Below are positions 1-10,662 of a stretch of DNA of 64,000 nucleotides, piece by piece; the first letter of the stretch is position 1, and each line of letters opens with the position of its first letter. This stretch comes from Asparagopsis taxiformis. Taxonomy: Eukaryota > Rhodophyta > Florideophyceae > Bonnemaisoniales > Bonnemaisoniaceae. Position numbers and translations under genes: made by a program. The notes below the pieces were generated by a model. The model was not told the DNA's origin. It saw nothing but the letters and a program-made list of their open reading frames with translations, and searched no databases. Location of the stretch: the NCBI GenBank assembly GCA_030407315.1, contig JALQPE010002318.1:23619-87618 (forward strand), read 5' to 3'.

Positions 1-515
1 AGCTGTGCCGAGTACTTACCAGTTTTGTCTGGAATGATGTGGCTCTTGTAACCTTCGGTGCGGAAATGTGTTTCGACCATGGAAGCGGTAACGTGGCGAC
101 ATTCTTCTACGGTGCGAACGGCGCTGTTGAACTTTTCTAGGGAGAATGCGGGGTCTTGTAGGATGGTGATGACTTCGCTCACGCGGCCAGCGCCGGCCTT
201 GTACTCGAGGGTTGTGAGACTGGCGGCGAGGGATTGCACGAGGAGGTCTGCGCGGGAGGGGGTTGAGGTTGGTGGCAGTGGAGCGTCACAGGGTGAGTCG
301 CTGGAGGAAGCACGACCAGATTCTGGGTCTGGGGAGCTGGGTTGCGGGGAATCATGGTCGCCGTTTCGAGCAGGCTCATGGGTGACGGCAGGGACACGAG
401 CGTTGTTGAAATGTTGGGGAGAGGGGTTGAAACGGTAGCGACACGTTCGCTCATGCAGCGCGAGCGCATAAGCATCTACGCAGTAGTAGAAGCACCCTTC
501 ATACTTGCATTCCAT
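1..515 (-). CDS. Transposase N-terminus, partial (left copy)
   Basis: The first about 171 codons of the same gene that is intact at 54107-57148. The ATG is at 515 and the frame stays open to the window edge. The visible protein starts with a Cys/His cluster (CKYEGC, then H and C around residues 20-24) that suggests a C2HC-type zinc-binding motif, followed by a Pro/Ser-rich stretch. The catalytic residues lie beyond the edge. The family assignment rests on the full-length copy; the start codon is shared by both copies. Confidence 0.8.
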   Translation of the reverse strand, partial: MECKYEGCFYYCVDAYALALHERTCRYRFNPSPQHFNNARVPAVTHEPARNGDHDSPQPSSPDPESGRASSSDSPCDAPLPPTSTPSRADLLVQSLAASLTTLEYKAGAGRVSEVITILQDPAFSLEKFNSAVRTVEECRHVTASMVETHFRTEGYKSHIIPDKTGKYSAQ

Positions 516-1119
516 GTCGAGTTTTGACGCAAAAGGGAGGATTGCGAGCTGAACAGGGGAGACTGTGCCGTCCAGATGCGACCAATTTTATTTTTGTGGT
601 GCTTTCGAGACTTGGAATGTAACGTGTTCGTTCGTAGTTTTGTGGGTAGTAGTTTTGTGCTCACTCCAGCTGACATCCCAACGGTGGAATTTAACCGAGA
701 GTTCAATCATTTCCAACTGTTACATCACATTGCGTGCTGGCAACGTGTGCATGGAAGGACGAACGACTGCCCTGGGAGATGAATTTTCAATTAATTCATT
801 TGTAATAATAAACTTTTTATTTCCGAACTTCGTGGAATCTGAATGTGCTTTACAGCGGATATGCCACGGATCATGTAAGGAAAGCAAATGGATTCTCATA
901 TATATGATTATATGTTTATATTCGTTGTTCTCGATCCGGATCTCATTGTTCGGGGAATCAGAGACCATGGCTTGGGCCATACTCAATCTCACTGCCGGCG
1001 ATGATTTCGAGTATGCACAGCAAGACTTAAGCGGACGCTGAAAGCTGTCCGGTCGACGCCGCAGGCTCCACTCCGCCCTCATCACCGACTGAGATTCTTT
1101 GACCGCCTTTGCTTTGTTT

Positions 1120-2200
1120 AGTGTAGAGGATGGACGAAGGTACGTGCGCGAATCTTGAGGGTATGCATTGAGGGAAGCGTGGGTTTTGAGTCTGACTATT
1201 TCCGTTGATGCGATATTTTTCATTGGAAGCCTGTTGACTGATGGTGTGTATTGAGCGGAGGATGGAAGAGAGGTACGTGAAGTTTTGAAAGTATGCTGTG
1301 AGAGGAAGGTTGGTTTTGAGTCTGACTGTTGTGGTTGATTCCGATGTTGTGTAGATGATGCAGGAATGTTGATGACGGAAGGTAAGTTTCATTGAGTGCC
1401 AAGATGTGCTTTGCGAAGATATGGACTGCTGACTATGATTATTATTCATTGCAAGGTTTTTGGATCATGGTTTGTATTGTGTGTAGGATGGATGAGAGGT
1501 ACATTTGCGAGTTCTCAGGGTATGTAGCGAGGGAAACGTTGGTTTTCAATCTGACTGTTGCGATTGATTCCGATGTTGCGTAGGTGATGGAGGAATAGTG
1601 ATGACGGAAGGTAAGTCACATTGGGCGCCCAGACCGGTTGTGCGAAGATGCGGAATGCTGACTACTTTTCTTGGCTACACGATTACGTGATTTATGGTTT
1701 TTATTGTGTGCAGGATGGAACAGGTAAGGTAAGTGTGCGAGTTTTGAAAGTAAGCAGCGAGGGAAGGTTGGTTTTGAGTCTGACTATTTCCGTTGATGCG
1801 ATATTTTTCATTGGAAGCCTATTGAGTCATGGTGTGTATTGTGTGGAGCGAAGGTAAGTGTGCGAGTTTTGAAAGTATGCTGCGAGGGAAGGTTGGTTTT
1901 GGGTCTGACTGTTGTGGTTGATTCCGATGTTGTGTAGATGGTGCAGGAATGTTGATGACAGAAGGTAAGTTTCACTGAGCACCAAGACTTGTTTTGCGAA
2001 GATATGGACTGCTGACTTTGATTATTCATTGCAAGGTTTTTGGATCATGGTTTGTATTTTGTGTAGGATGGATGATTCACTCATCCTCTCGGAGAGGTAA
2101 GTAAGGGAGTTTCTAGGATATCTGTCGTGGTAAGCGTTGCTTTTGAATCTGACTGTTGGGGTTGATGTTTTGTATGTGATGCAGGAGTGGTGAAGCAGGA
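1120..2200 (+). repeat. Tandem array of intron-like units with micro-exon-like spacers (left copy)
   Basis: The plus strand shows repeated units of roughly 90-170 bp. Each begins with a donor-like GTAAGT or GTACGT (about 1140, 1273, 1382, 1499, 1611, 1724/1729, 1854, 1965, 2097), carries a branch-like CTGAC, and ends with an acceptor-like TGTGTAG, GCGTAG or TGCAG. Between acceptor and next donor lie only about 10-40 nt, such as GATGGATGAGAG. Two unit types alternate, one containing ATTCCGATGTTG and the other TTGCAAGGTTTTTGG. The strand is antisense to the transposase. No conserved protein is evident, so expression and splicing are unproven. Confidence 0.5.
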
Positions 2201-2750
2201 ACGGCAGGACTGAAGGAGAGTGAAGAAGGGATCTAGGAAGATGGGGAATGAAGCTGTGAGGTGTTTCTGGTATGTGTATATTTTCGGGCATACGATAGAA
2301 GTGAGAGTGGGTTTCAAGTGGTGTAAGATTTTGCTGACCATGTTCGTGTTTGATGTCTTGATGATTTAATGGGCTGGGGTGGTGTCGAGGAAAGCGGGGA
2401 TGGAATTGGGAAGGAGCGGATTTTTGTAATCTAGGTCGTGAGGGTTCTTGAAGTATGTGCGGATGGTGGTGCATGGCGTTCGGATGGTAGGGAGAACGCG
2501 ATAGTGAGGGAGATGGGTGATCGACGATATGCTGACAGGTATTTTGTATTCTGGCTGGATACGTATTTCGTATTCTGGCTGGATACATATTCCGTATTCT
2601 GGCTGGATACGTATTTCCTATTCTAACCGGGTATTTATTTCCTATTCTGACCAGATATGTATTCCCTATTCTAGAGAGACGTATTGTATACGAGCAGTTT
2701 CCTAAATGAGAGAATAAAATACGGTCCGATATGGGCCCTGAATTTACCAT
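2022..2750 (-). CDS. Repeat-bearing ORF, 242 aa (left copy), doubtful
   Basis: An ATG-started ORF upstream of, and in the same direction as, the transposase. Its N-terminal third is built of an 8-residue repeat (ARIRNTYP type) encoded by a 24-bp minisatellite. The rest is rich in Pro, His and Ser. The counterpart in the right copy (51829-52581) is 250 aa because it has one more repeat unit, so the frame survives a unit-number change. A 24-bp unit does that automatically, so this is weak support for coding. I recognise no domain. Confidence 0.25.
   Translation of the reverse strand: MVNSGPISDRILFSHLGNCSYTIRLSRIGNTYLVRIGNKYPVRIGNTYPARIRNMYPARIRNTYPARIQNTCQHIVDHPSPSLSRSPYHPNAMHHHPHILQEPSRPRLQKSAPSQFHPRFPRHHPSPLNHQDIKHEHGQQNLTPLETHSHFYRMPENIHIPETPHSFIPHLPRSLLHSPSVLPFLLHHSCITYKTSTPTVRFKSNAYHDRYPRNSLTYLSERMSESSILHKIQTMIQKPCNE
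2540..2640 (+). repeat. 24-bp minisatellite
   Basis: About three to four units of TATTCTGGCTGGATACGTAT plus four bases, decaying at the right side. The inverted copy at about 51960-52065 has one more unit, so unit number differs between two otherwise nearly identical transposon copies. Confidence 0.8.
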
Positions 2751-2789
2751 CCGCTGTAATTTCTTCCCTCCCGGTTTTCGCTGATATAT

Positions 2790-3096
2790 TGTATACTGGA
2801 TGTCGGGTCCTAGTATTCCGCCATATGTACTAGAGAAAGTGGATGTCGGGCCTAGTATTCCGCCATATGTACTAGAGAAAGTGGATGTCGGGTCCTAGTA
2901 TTCCGCCAAACGTACTAGAGAAAGTGGATGTCGGGCCCTAGTATTCCGCCATATGTACTAGAGAAAGTGGACGTCCGCATCCAAAAAATTTTTATTTTTT
3001 TTGGACGCGGACGTTCATTTGTTCTAGTAAATCTCGGGGCCGACTAGGACCCGTACTAGAGAGACTGGACGTCCGCGTCCACTTCCGAAAACACAG
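2790..3096 (-). repeat. Subterminal repeats and terminus of left transposon copy
   Basis: Four tandem units of 43-44 bp (GGATGTCGGGTCCTAGTATT, CCGCCATATG, TACTAGAGAAAGT). A terminal block follows with GGACGTCCGCGTCC-type palindromic motifs. Subterminal arrays of this kind are the usual transposase-binding regions of CACTA-like elements. The terminus is placed at 3096, where similarity to the right copy ends apart from a shared ACGCAG at 3097-3102. Confidence 0.7.
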
Positions 3097-3269
3097 ACGC
3101 AGTCTCTAACGAGTACAGTTTGACTAGGATTAGTATTACTGGGAGGAACAACGAGGGGAGAAACATGATATTCTTGGTCGGCCTTTTATATTGTCAGACT
3201 GAGGAAACGTTTGGTTTGCGTTGAAAGCGTTTGACGAAACGATACCGGTAGCTCCGAAATGTTGTTACA

Positions 3270-5100
3270 TTGGACAAGGATTCCGCAGGTATTAATGCGA
3301 CCGAACATGTTAGGCCGAAAGCGTATATTATGCTAGACGATTGGCACTTGAATACAAATCAAGTCAAGAATGTGTCAAAGTTCATACAAGAGTACGGCTC
3401 TGATGAATTGCTGTCAATAATTTCATGTGGAAAAAACGTGTTTGTCAGATGACATATCTACTCTAATGGCCCTGTAACGTCCCCACATATCTGCGTGATA
3501 AACGATCTACACCGTTTAAGAAGCTCTACTACGGAGTCTGAGTTTCTCATCAGGAGGGCATCATTCGAATCACTTTACTTTTCTCAACAACAAACGGACA
3601 GATATCCGCGATGGTACACATTGTCAGCTCTCAGGAAATCAAAACACTTGCTTGAAGACAAAATTATCACAACGGATATCTACAAGCTATCTAACAATTA
3701 GAGAAATCCTTGGTCGATACAGATCAGGACAGTATTTATATCGTAGAACAGAATAGACAACTAGAGAGACATCGATAAAAACCAAGAACAATAACAACCC
3801 GACATCCCGTCAATAACCGCAACCTCGTTGCAAACCGCACGATTGTCAATAGCCCCGGGTATCGCAACCGCGGCTAATGATTTGAACCGCATTGGGCTAT
3901 TTCGCAGATTACTCCGGGAAGACAGAATCCCTGAAATAACTGGACCTACTATCACCAAGACTTGACGATTACTCCAAGTATCCGTACTCTGAAATAACGA
4001 AGGTTACGGAACAAATTAAGGTGGTGAATACTCCGGGTTCTCGTACCCTGAATTAACAGCTCTACTTTTATCTCAATCGTTCAATAATTCTCTGTCTACT
4101 AGGCCAGCGACACACATTTCTCTATCGGAAGCTAGAAAAAAACGGTGATTTTGTTTTACAATAGAACTGAATGCGGATTCCGTTTCTTGTTCCAGGGCAG
4201 CGATTTTTCAAAGTGCTTTAAATCTCTTTTTCGTGCTGTCATCATGAGACGTCGTGTGCCACTTAGAGCGGTTCCTATGGGGCTTGCTAAGTATACGAAC
4301 AGAAAGGAATAATAACATGCTCGAACTGCAAACCAGATTCCATCGAGGCTAATTCAATTGATGAAGTCGTCAGGAATGAAGATAGGGGAACAGGTAGATT
4401 CATTCGTTCGAAAGTACACAGTTAATTGCATTGAGAAGCTATTAAAACTGTCTCACACCGCTTCCCTTGATTGGCATATTACCAACCATGAACTCCTTGC
4501 CGAAATTCCATCTCGTGTGCAGCTAGTGGAACATCGAAGCAAGAAACGAGAGCAGTTCAGTTCTCCCTCCAGAAGAGTTCCAGACAGGTAACTTATAACG
4601 CAATTGTTGCCTTACGGATTTCGAAGGAGCAGAACAACATGTATTGGATATCCGATTGTGCTTTCTCTCTTTGCGAAACTGCTGGGTTCCCATGCCCACA
4701 CGTGGTCAGAATCATATCACAATTCAGTGAATACCTTACATCCAAGTACGACATAAAATGCTTCCTCGGAAGTCCGGAGTTCTTAAATATCGATGATTTC
4801 ATGAACGCATACTGGATGAGAGACAAGGAAAAGTGGGTTGCAGAAGTCATGAGTGGAAATATTCCAGATGTTAGGATTATTGACGAAGAAACCCAATTGG
4901 GTATTGAAACGAGTTCTGGGCTCCAATGCAATTCAGTCGAATATACCACTGACTCTGCCTCAAAACAATGTAACGTACTGCAATGGAAAGGCCCATTTCG
5001 ACCAAATTTTCCGGTACGCTGAGATGCTTGGTTCTCAAGCAGTCAAGACGTTTGTTACATCATTACAGAGCGAGCTTCCCTCAGCAGCCAGAGGATAGCC
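3270..5100 (+). pseudogene. Decayed MULE (Mutator-like) transposase
   Basis: Several short plus-strand frames carry MULE-like pieces separated by stops and frameshifts. The piece at 3270-3452 contains DDWHLNTNQVKNV, resembling the WH..N..K block of MULE catalytic domains. The piece at 4639-5022 contains CAFSLCETAGFPCPH, matching the CxC...CxH spacing of a SWIM zinc finger, which lies near the C-terminus of MULE transposases. The order fits a single gene read left to right. No intact frame remains. This DNA is the left flank of the 39.5-kb CACTA element. The family call rests on these two motifs only. Confidence 0.55.
3905..4060 (+). repeat. About 60-bp tandem repeat, three units
   Basis: Three diverged units starting near 3908, 3967 and 4027, each of the form TACTCCGGGTTCTCGTACCC followed by CTGAAATAAC. 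They lie inside the MULE remnant region, between its two recognisable fragments. Confidence 0.6.
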
Positions 5101-5754
5101 AGTGGTCCTCAAATTCCGGTCACTTCCGCCTCTACAGGCGAAGAAGTCTGCACATACCTCCATTTCAAGAGAAGGAAATGATATCACTCTCCCAGAGCCG
5201 GTAGGCAACCCAATATAGCGAAATTCGAGGGTTTCTTTGAAACGAAAGGAATCGTATTATGAAAAGAAAAGATCAGGGGCTTCGAATTTAATTTCGACAC
5301 ACCGAAGAAAGGAAAATAATATAACTGAAGATATACCTGTAGCGAAAGATTGGACAAAGAAGAAAGTGCATTAAATGAAAAATGATACCTCCTCCCCTTC
5401 TTATTTCCGGGCTTGGATATTCACTTTTCACGCAGCAGTACATGGAGTAAGGAGATCGCAAATGGATACTTATATTATGTGATAATCATCCCAATAAAGC
5501 CATACACATATGCCAATAAGAACACTTCGGAATGAAGCTCAGCAGGCAGAATTCAAATCCATGGATAAACTGCAATAGGGCTTGAAAGAGGCAGACAGCT
5601 GCCGAAATTTTTGCTAACCCTGCTTGACATCGTATCTGACTAATTAAATTTTTCGAATGTTCCAATAAATAGATAACTCCGATGGCCAGCACATAGCATA
5701 CAAACCTTCCTCCTTTCCTTCACTACTGAGTTTGAGATAAAAAAATGTAGTAAA

Positions 5755-6110
5755 TTTACTGCGTGAGGCAGTAAAAATCACTGCCTGAGCAATGTAGTGC
5801 CTGAGGCAGTAAAATTACTATTTTAATTTTTTCAGTTCTAGTGCCGCAGGCAGTAAAATACAAAATTTCCTGGCAGTACAGTATGTAGCAGAATGCAGTA
5901 CTGTACGATAGCAAATTCTAGTAATTTTTGCTGGTACCAGAGGGCAGTAGTGGAATGCAGTGATTTTTGATGATTTCTGCAATGGAATGTACTGCCGTAC
6001 AGTACTGCCCTGGCAAATGACCTGGCATTAGAATCAGGCAGTAAAATATACTGGCTCCGGCAGTGAATTGTACTGCCTGCAAGTACTGCCTTGATAGTAA
6101 TTGGTGATTG
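5755..6110. repeat. Left subterminal repeats of the giant CACTA element
   Basis: A dense cluster of AGGCAGTAAAA and TACTGCCT half-sites in both orientations, many forming palindromes. Together with the matching cluster at the right end these are the probable transposase-binding sites. The inner CACTA element uses the same architecture with the variant AGACAGTAAA. Confidence 0.8.
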
Positions 6111-6412
6111 GTATTTTCTGAGATTCAATGTTGCAATAGTTGTCCAGGATAGGGTTGTACAATGTGTTCGCATGTGAGTTCAAGTAGAGAAGAGAGGAAA
6201 CTATTCTGAAGCTACTAGTAGTGAGAAGTGTAGAGGATGCATGGTCACATGGAAATGACCGTTACAAAAAAGGTAGGAGAAAATCGGTCGTTTTCCGAGG
6301 ATATGAGTAGAGTAGTTGGCATTATTTGTTACTATTGCTAGCATTCTCGTTGCAGGAAAAGCGTTTGGAGTGACACTCTGCGATTGGAACGAGAGGCGAA
6401 GTTTGACGGAAG

Positions 6413-7936
6413 ATGGAATCTCAGCGTCGTGAGGAAAATCCAAATGACTGCCTAGCAGGGATTATTCGAGAGGGATTCAGGACAGTGACTGGGGAAGTTC
6501 GTCGTATTGGGGAGAGGATGGATGAAATCGACGATGATCGAACGTTCCAACGCCAGCAAATCGAAAAGCTGATGAGTCGCGTCGAGTTTATAGTAACGGA
6601 ATTACAGGGTGTTAAAGACATCTGTGATGGTTTATTACAGCAGAGTCAGGGCAATTCGAAGAAGGGGATGACTGACAAGGACAGGGACCGTTTGCGCATC
6701 TCGCAGTCAGCAGAACTATCGTTTTCTTACAATTTTCTGTGTGCAGTATTTGGAACTGTTGTACCTTTGCTGGTCGACAAGATTGATGCTGGGGCGACAA
6801 TTTACACCAACCAAGGAATCTACGACCTCCGTGGTTGCAGGTTGCTCTCTGCAATGATGTTTGCGAAGCAGAGCAATGACAAGAGGGATGTGTTCCAATC
6901 CAACACCGGGAAGAACAACATCGAGCTTCGATTCCAAGTGGTGATGTCTCTCCTGCGGAACATTCAGAAGGAAAAGTCGGGTACAGGCCGTACAGTGGAA
7001 GGCTCGAGCTCTGGACGCGATTCGAATGCGTTCAACGTCTGGAAGGAGAACAAGTACATTCCGGACAAAATAATCGAAGAAGTTGTTTATGGTGCCACTG
7101 GCGATGGCCGAAACCAGCCTGCAGGAAGCATTGACGGAGGGGCTAGGAAGCGGAGGAAAACAGATGGAAATGGTGGACAGTTGAGCAAGCGTGAAATATC
7201 TTTGGCTGTTACGAAAGTTGCGCTGACAAAGGTGCTCGGTTTCCTGAACAAGTCTAGAGAGCAGGTGCGCCATCGATTCCTTGTCGAACTGGGGTTCGCT
7301 CTAGTGTTGGAAACGGACGCCTCTATCACTTTCGAGTTTCCAACTCACGATCTCATTCGAGATATGGATGTTATCCCCGATACCCGTGTGACCAACGGAA
7401 ATCTAAGGCCTGAGGAACGGAAAGTTGTGGATGACAAGAATTCCGAGATCTTGATACAATTCATCGCTGAGCGGAAAGAGATGGTTGTCATCATTCAGTA
7501 CGAAGTCGAGATATCGGGATGTGTGGCCAAAAGGATGATTCGAAGGAGAATCAATATCCTGGAGGTAGCCCTGAACACTGCAATTGCTTTCCTTCAATGC
7601 ACGAGTAGAATGGTTTTCCTGCGACGTTCCTGCAATTCACTCAGATTTGTCTATGCAATCGCTTCCGGGATTCTAGGAATTTTCAAGGTACAATCAGGTC
7701 AGACCTTCGAAGAAAGTGTACAAGACGAGCTCAAACAATTAGGAAAGGCGATGTTGCCGAGTGACCGAATCTGTAAGAGGCATCTCTGCGAAGATGTACT
7801 GACAATTACTAACGAAAAATTCGATGAACAACACTTGGAACAGCGTAGTACCGCGTTTGAGGAGGATAGCGGACATGGAAATGAAGAAGATGGGAGTGAA
7901 AGCTACGTTGAAGTTTTCCTTGATGAGGAAGATTGA
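6413..7936 (+). CDS. Coiled-coil accessory protein of the CACTA element (507 aa)
   Basis: The first gene inside the left end, starting at ATG 6413. I recognise no catalytic domain. An N-terminal heptad-like region around residues 25-85 (RRIGERMDEID, RQQIEKLMSRVEF) suggests a coiled coil. A basic cluster ARKRRKTDG near residue 245 could be a nuclear localisation signal, and the C-terminus is strongly acidic (EEDGSESYVEVFLDEED). Its place next to the subterminal repeats recalls TnpA-like DNA-binding accessory proteins of CACTA elements; that role is inference from position. Its 3' end converges on the next gene across a palindrome-bearing spacer. Confidence 0.75.
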   Translation: MESQRREENPNDCLAGIIREGFRTVTGEVRRIGERMDEIDDDRTFQRQQIEKLMSRVEFIVTELQGVKDICDGLLQQSQGNSKKGMTDKDRDRLRISQSAELSFSYNFLCAVFGTVVPLLVDKIDAGATIYTNQGIYDLRGCRLLSAMMFAKQSNDKRDVFQSNTGKNNIELRFQVVMSLLRNIQKEKSGTGRTVEGSSSGRDSNAFNVWKENKYIPDKIIEEVVYGATGDGRNQPAGSIDGGARKRRKTDGNGGQLSKREISLAVTKVALTKVLGFLNKSREQVRHRFLVELGFALVLETDASITFEFPTHDLIRDMDVIPDTRVTNGNLRPEERKVVDDKNSEILIQFIAERKEMVVIIQYEVEISGCVAKRMIRRRINILEVALNTAIAFLQCTSRMVFLRRSCNSLRFVYAIASGILGIFKVQSGQTFEESVQDELKQLGKAMLPSDRICKRHLCEDVLTITNEKFDEQHLEQRSTAFEEDSGHGNEEDGSESYVEVFLDEED

Positions 7937-8542
7937 TAATGGAAGCGTAGAAGTAAAGTTTCATAGCCTTTGAAGGGAACCGACTACTACGAGAGACTTA
8001 AGAGAAATAAAAACCTTTAGATGTGAAACTGTCTAGGATGTGCGTGGAAAAGGTGCACCGCAGCATGCTACGTACTACATGGTGTACTGGAAACAATAGC
8101 TATCGTTCTTATTTTTCAGCTCACTCTGCGACTAGAAAGCGTCATGTCTACTACGGTTAAGAGTTTTACCCTGTCATTGAGCACGCCTCTAGTAGCCTTC
8201 GGGGCCTGTGCAGTCCCATCCAATGCCGTAGCTCCACCTGGCAGAGTAGTGCGGAAAATAATACCGGGTATTATTTTGAGGAATATTTTGCCAAGTGGAG
8301 GGCAATCATTCGTACCGACTACAGGCGATCCCTGGACGAAACCTAAGAATAATACCCGGTATTATTTTCAGGGATATTTTGCCAAGTGGAGGGCAATCAT
8401 TGTTACAGAATGCAGACAGTCCCTGGACGAAGGAACAGGCCAGAAAGATACGGAGCATGTATCGATGGATACCATCGACTTAATCGAGGTTGACTAACTC
8501 TGAACAGTCTTGTAGACCCATCTAGAAAAGATAGAAAACGTT
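7937..8542. promoter_or_regulatory. Convergent spacer with palindromic module (2 copies)
   Basis: This spacer separates two convergent 3' ends. It holds two copies of the palindrome with core AATAATACC(C/G)GGTATTATT (8256-8278 and 8348-8370). They sit in a tandem duplication of about 92 bp sharing TTTTGCCAAGTGGAGGGCAA. The left side shows the flanking half-sites CCAATG and CCACCTGG. Position between convergent genes suggests a bidirectional terminator or insulator, but the function is unknown. Confidence 0.6.
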
Positions 8543-9931
8543 TTACTCGGAGGCGACATCGTGTACGGTAGGATGAGGTGCATCGACAGGGGAACTATTC
8601 TGTCCAACGATAACGTCATGTCCAATTGTGTCTAGCTCGCTGCAGATGGTGTGTCCACTGAAAATGCATGCTGGGAGGTTCAAGTATGCAGTTCCCAACA
8701 CAACATTCTTGAGAACGCGCTCGAAAGTTCCATATGGACGAGGGCCTTGAACAGGTTTCCAGGTCAGTGAGAACGAGTTGGCCAGTTTGAAATTTTTGCT
8801 GTCCGGCAGCTCAAAGTTCTCCTGCATTTCTCGACTTGAGAGGAAGCGAGCTTCCAAAGGATACGAATAGCTGCAATTGACATAGTCGTATTCATCAGAT
8901 TCTCGAGTAAGAACGACAGTACTACTCATGTTTTCAGATCTCCTGTATAAAGAGGAACCAACAAGAACAGCCTTTGTAGATGGAATAGAATCTTCTGAAG
9001 CACTGTCTGCTAGAGTTCCCAAAACTCTAATGACAGAAGACCCAGAATCGTGTCGTGTTTTCTTCCACTTGAGGATAGTAGAGTTCGTGCATGTAGACAT
9101 GGAAGGAGCTAAAGTATTGCAGAGGTCATAGTATGTTCCAAAGTGGATCGATAGCTCTTTATCTCTCCCAGTTGAAATTCGAACCGCCTCGACGCTCGGC
9201 AGGAAAATTGTGTTTGGGTTGTTCTTCTCTTCGCATAGCCTGGAAAGTTGTAAAAACTGTTCAAGCGAGCAATCTGCTCTTGCCGTCACATAGTCTTGCA
9301 CCAAGGAGCTCACTTCCCGGCCTGTTTCAGACTTCGTGATTTTGGAGGACAGGGGTTTGTCCAGTTTTAAGCCAACTCTCTGGAACAGGTAGTCGCACAC
9401 AATGTTTCCGAAGATGGGTCCAGTAGCGCTTGATGAACCGCGACAGTTGAGAATCTGCCTTTCGAGGTAGGATACCTTTTGAAACAGCTTGGATATGTCC
9501 TCATTGATGTTAGGACCAGGAGGACTCTCATCGCAAACTAAGCGCGGCTCGGACTTGGATCGACTCAACATGTTTTCTTTGCAGTCTTTTTTATGGAAAC
9601 TGTCTTCACCCGCAGACGAGATCGTCTGCTCTAGTGCTAGTTGCTCTCCAAACCTCCAACGTAGCATGTTTCCAGAGTCAATGTCCAGCAGCGAATTGTT
9701 CTTGAATAATTTTGCTGTAGAGACTGACTGGTCGAAACCGTGTTCAGATTGATATTGCAGCGTAACAAACAAGTTTCCAGTCAAACGATGTTCTCCGGAC
9801 GCGTCCGGCTTGGCAGTACTCAAAACTTTGGCGCCCCACCAAACCTTTTTCTGTTTCCTTCCTCTCGTTCGTAAACTCCATTCTACTTCAATGACTGATC
9901 CTTCGGAGACAAAGTCTGTTGGGTCTTGCAT
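8543..9931 (-). CDS. Possible Tudor-like reader protein (462 aa)
   Basis: ATG at 9931. The N-terminal about 95 residues have the pattern GSVIEVEW, KKVWWGAKVL, then LRWRFGEQ: short beta-strand-like blocks with aromatic residues, reminiscent of Tudor/Agenet-type modules that bind modified histones. A similar N-terminus (MTVEVLW, WWKACVLE, LKWRI) occurs in the Sel1-repeat pseudogene at 32804. The rest is mostly polar. A short coiled-coil-like stretch lies around residues 145-165 (ISKLFQKVSYLERQIL). It starts divergently from the methyltransferase-SET gene and so probably shares an intergenic promoter with it. The reader assignment is tentative and needs a structure comparison. Confidence 0.6.
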   Translation of the reverse strand: MQDPTDFVSEGSVIEVEWSLRTRGRKQKKVWWGAKVLSTAKPDASGEHRLTGNLFVTLQYQSEHGFDQSVSTAKLFKNNSLLDIDSGNMLRWRFGEQLALEQTISSAGEDSFHKKDCKENMLSRSKSEPRLVCDESPPGPNINEDISKLFQKVSYLERQILNCRGSSSATGPIFGNIVCDYLFQRVGLKLDKPLSSKITKSETGREVSSLVQDYVTARADCSLEQFLQLSRLCEEKNNPNTIFLPSVEAVRISTGRDKELSIHFGTYYDLCNTLAPSMSTCTNSTILKWKKTRHDSGSSVIRVLGTLADSASEDSIPSTKAVLVGSSLYRRSENMSSTVVLTRESDEYDYVNCSYSYPLEARFLSSREMQENFELPDSKNFKLANSFSLTWKPVQGPRPYGTFERVLKNVVLGTAYLNLPACIFSGHTICSELDTIGHDVIVGQNSSPVDAPHPTVHDVASE

Positions 9932-10662
9932 AATGGGTATTCCCAGGAAAAGAATGGAAGAGGTATCGACTGAGGAAACAGGAAAGATGACGAAACTGTA
10001 CAGCTTGTATCCGTGTGGAATGATAGAGAGAAAATTGGTAGGTTACTATTTTTATACTTGCATAACTCGTAACGGTTATAAATTACTAACACCTGTCCCA
10101 AGCGACATGGGAGACCAACATCGTGATGATCATCTCTCTTGAACATTCATCACCATATAATAAAGATCTTATTCCGAGCTGCTCGAAGCCATTACCAGTA
10201 GATTGGGTGTATTTTTCGCTGTGGCAATATAACGGAACCTAGACGTGTATGTATAAACAGACGCAGGGATCGAGAATGATGCAGTGAAATCAATGTGTAT
10301 ATTTATATACTGGTTGTAAGAACGAGTCTACAAGTTCGAACAGAAGATGAAGTCCTCTCAAGAGATTGGTTTTGAAATCTCCGATGGCAGATTTCAAACT
10401 CAATCTCTCGAGGGGACTTCAAATTCAAAACAAAAATGGAAATGTCCGTTGGCGAAATAATTGTATTGAAAGGCCGCCGAAGAACCTAATTATTCCTCAT
10501 TACGTACCCTACCTAGCCAAAGTATACCTGAAAATATTCAGGTTAACTCTTTAACTGTGCATTTAAGGTTTATCAAGATTGTTGCCGAAGGTTTTTAACG
10601 CCAGGTAGGAGAGAAGATTGTTTTCTGCTGGTGGCTGATTGAGGTGAAGAATCTATTTCTCG
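9932..10662. promoter_or_regulatory. Divergent promoter region with hairpin
   Basis: A 731-bp spacer between two divergent ATGs (9931 minus, 10663 plus), the only head-to-head spacer in the element. AT-rich TATA-like stretches occur near 10045-10060 and 10295-10315. An imperfect inverted repeat with 33-nt arms (10348-10380 and 10389-10421) and an 8-nt loop can form a strong hairpin. I found no copy of the AATAATACC palindrome here. Confidence 0.5.
10348..10421. repeat. Imperfect hairpin, 33-nt arms
   Basis: Left arm starts TGAAGTCCTCTCAAGAG; right arm, reverse-complemented, starts TGAAGTCCCCTCGAGAG. Three mismatches in 33 pairs, loop CCGATGGC. It is either a regulatory hairpin of the divergent promoter or one of several fold-back duplications in the window. 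Confidence 0.75.

Larger units (their letters stand above)
1..3096 (-). mobile_element. Left copy (partial) of Plavaka/CACTA-like transposon
   Basis: This stretch is a near-identical inverted copy of 51481-54621; position 1 corresponds to 54621. It contains the 5' part of the transposase gene, an intron-like tandem array, a 24-bp minisatellite and subterminal 43-44-bp repeats. Homology with the right copy stops just inside 3096-3102. The terminus reads CTGTGTTTTCGGAAG on the minus strand, against CAGTGTTTTCGGAAG in the right copy. Both copies point their subterminal repeats toward the middle of the window, so these look like two separate elements facing each other rather than the TIRs of one. 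The rest of this copy lies beyond the left edge. Confidence 0.85.

Noticed and set aside
720..1223. Minus-strand 167-aa ORF upstream of the transposase
   Set aside because: Not preserved in the right copy, where indels and the fold-back break it; no recognisable domain.
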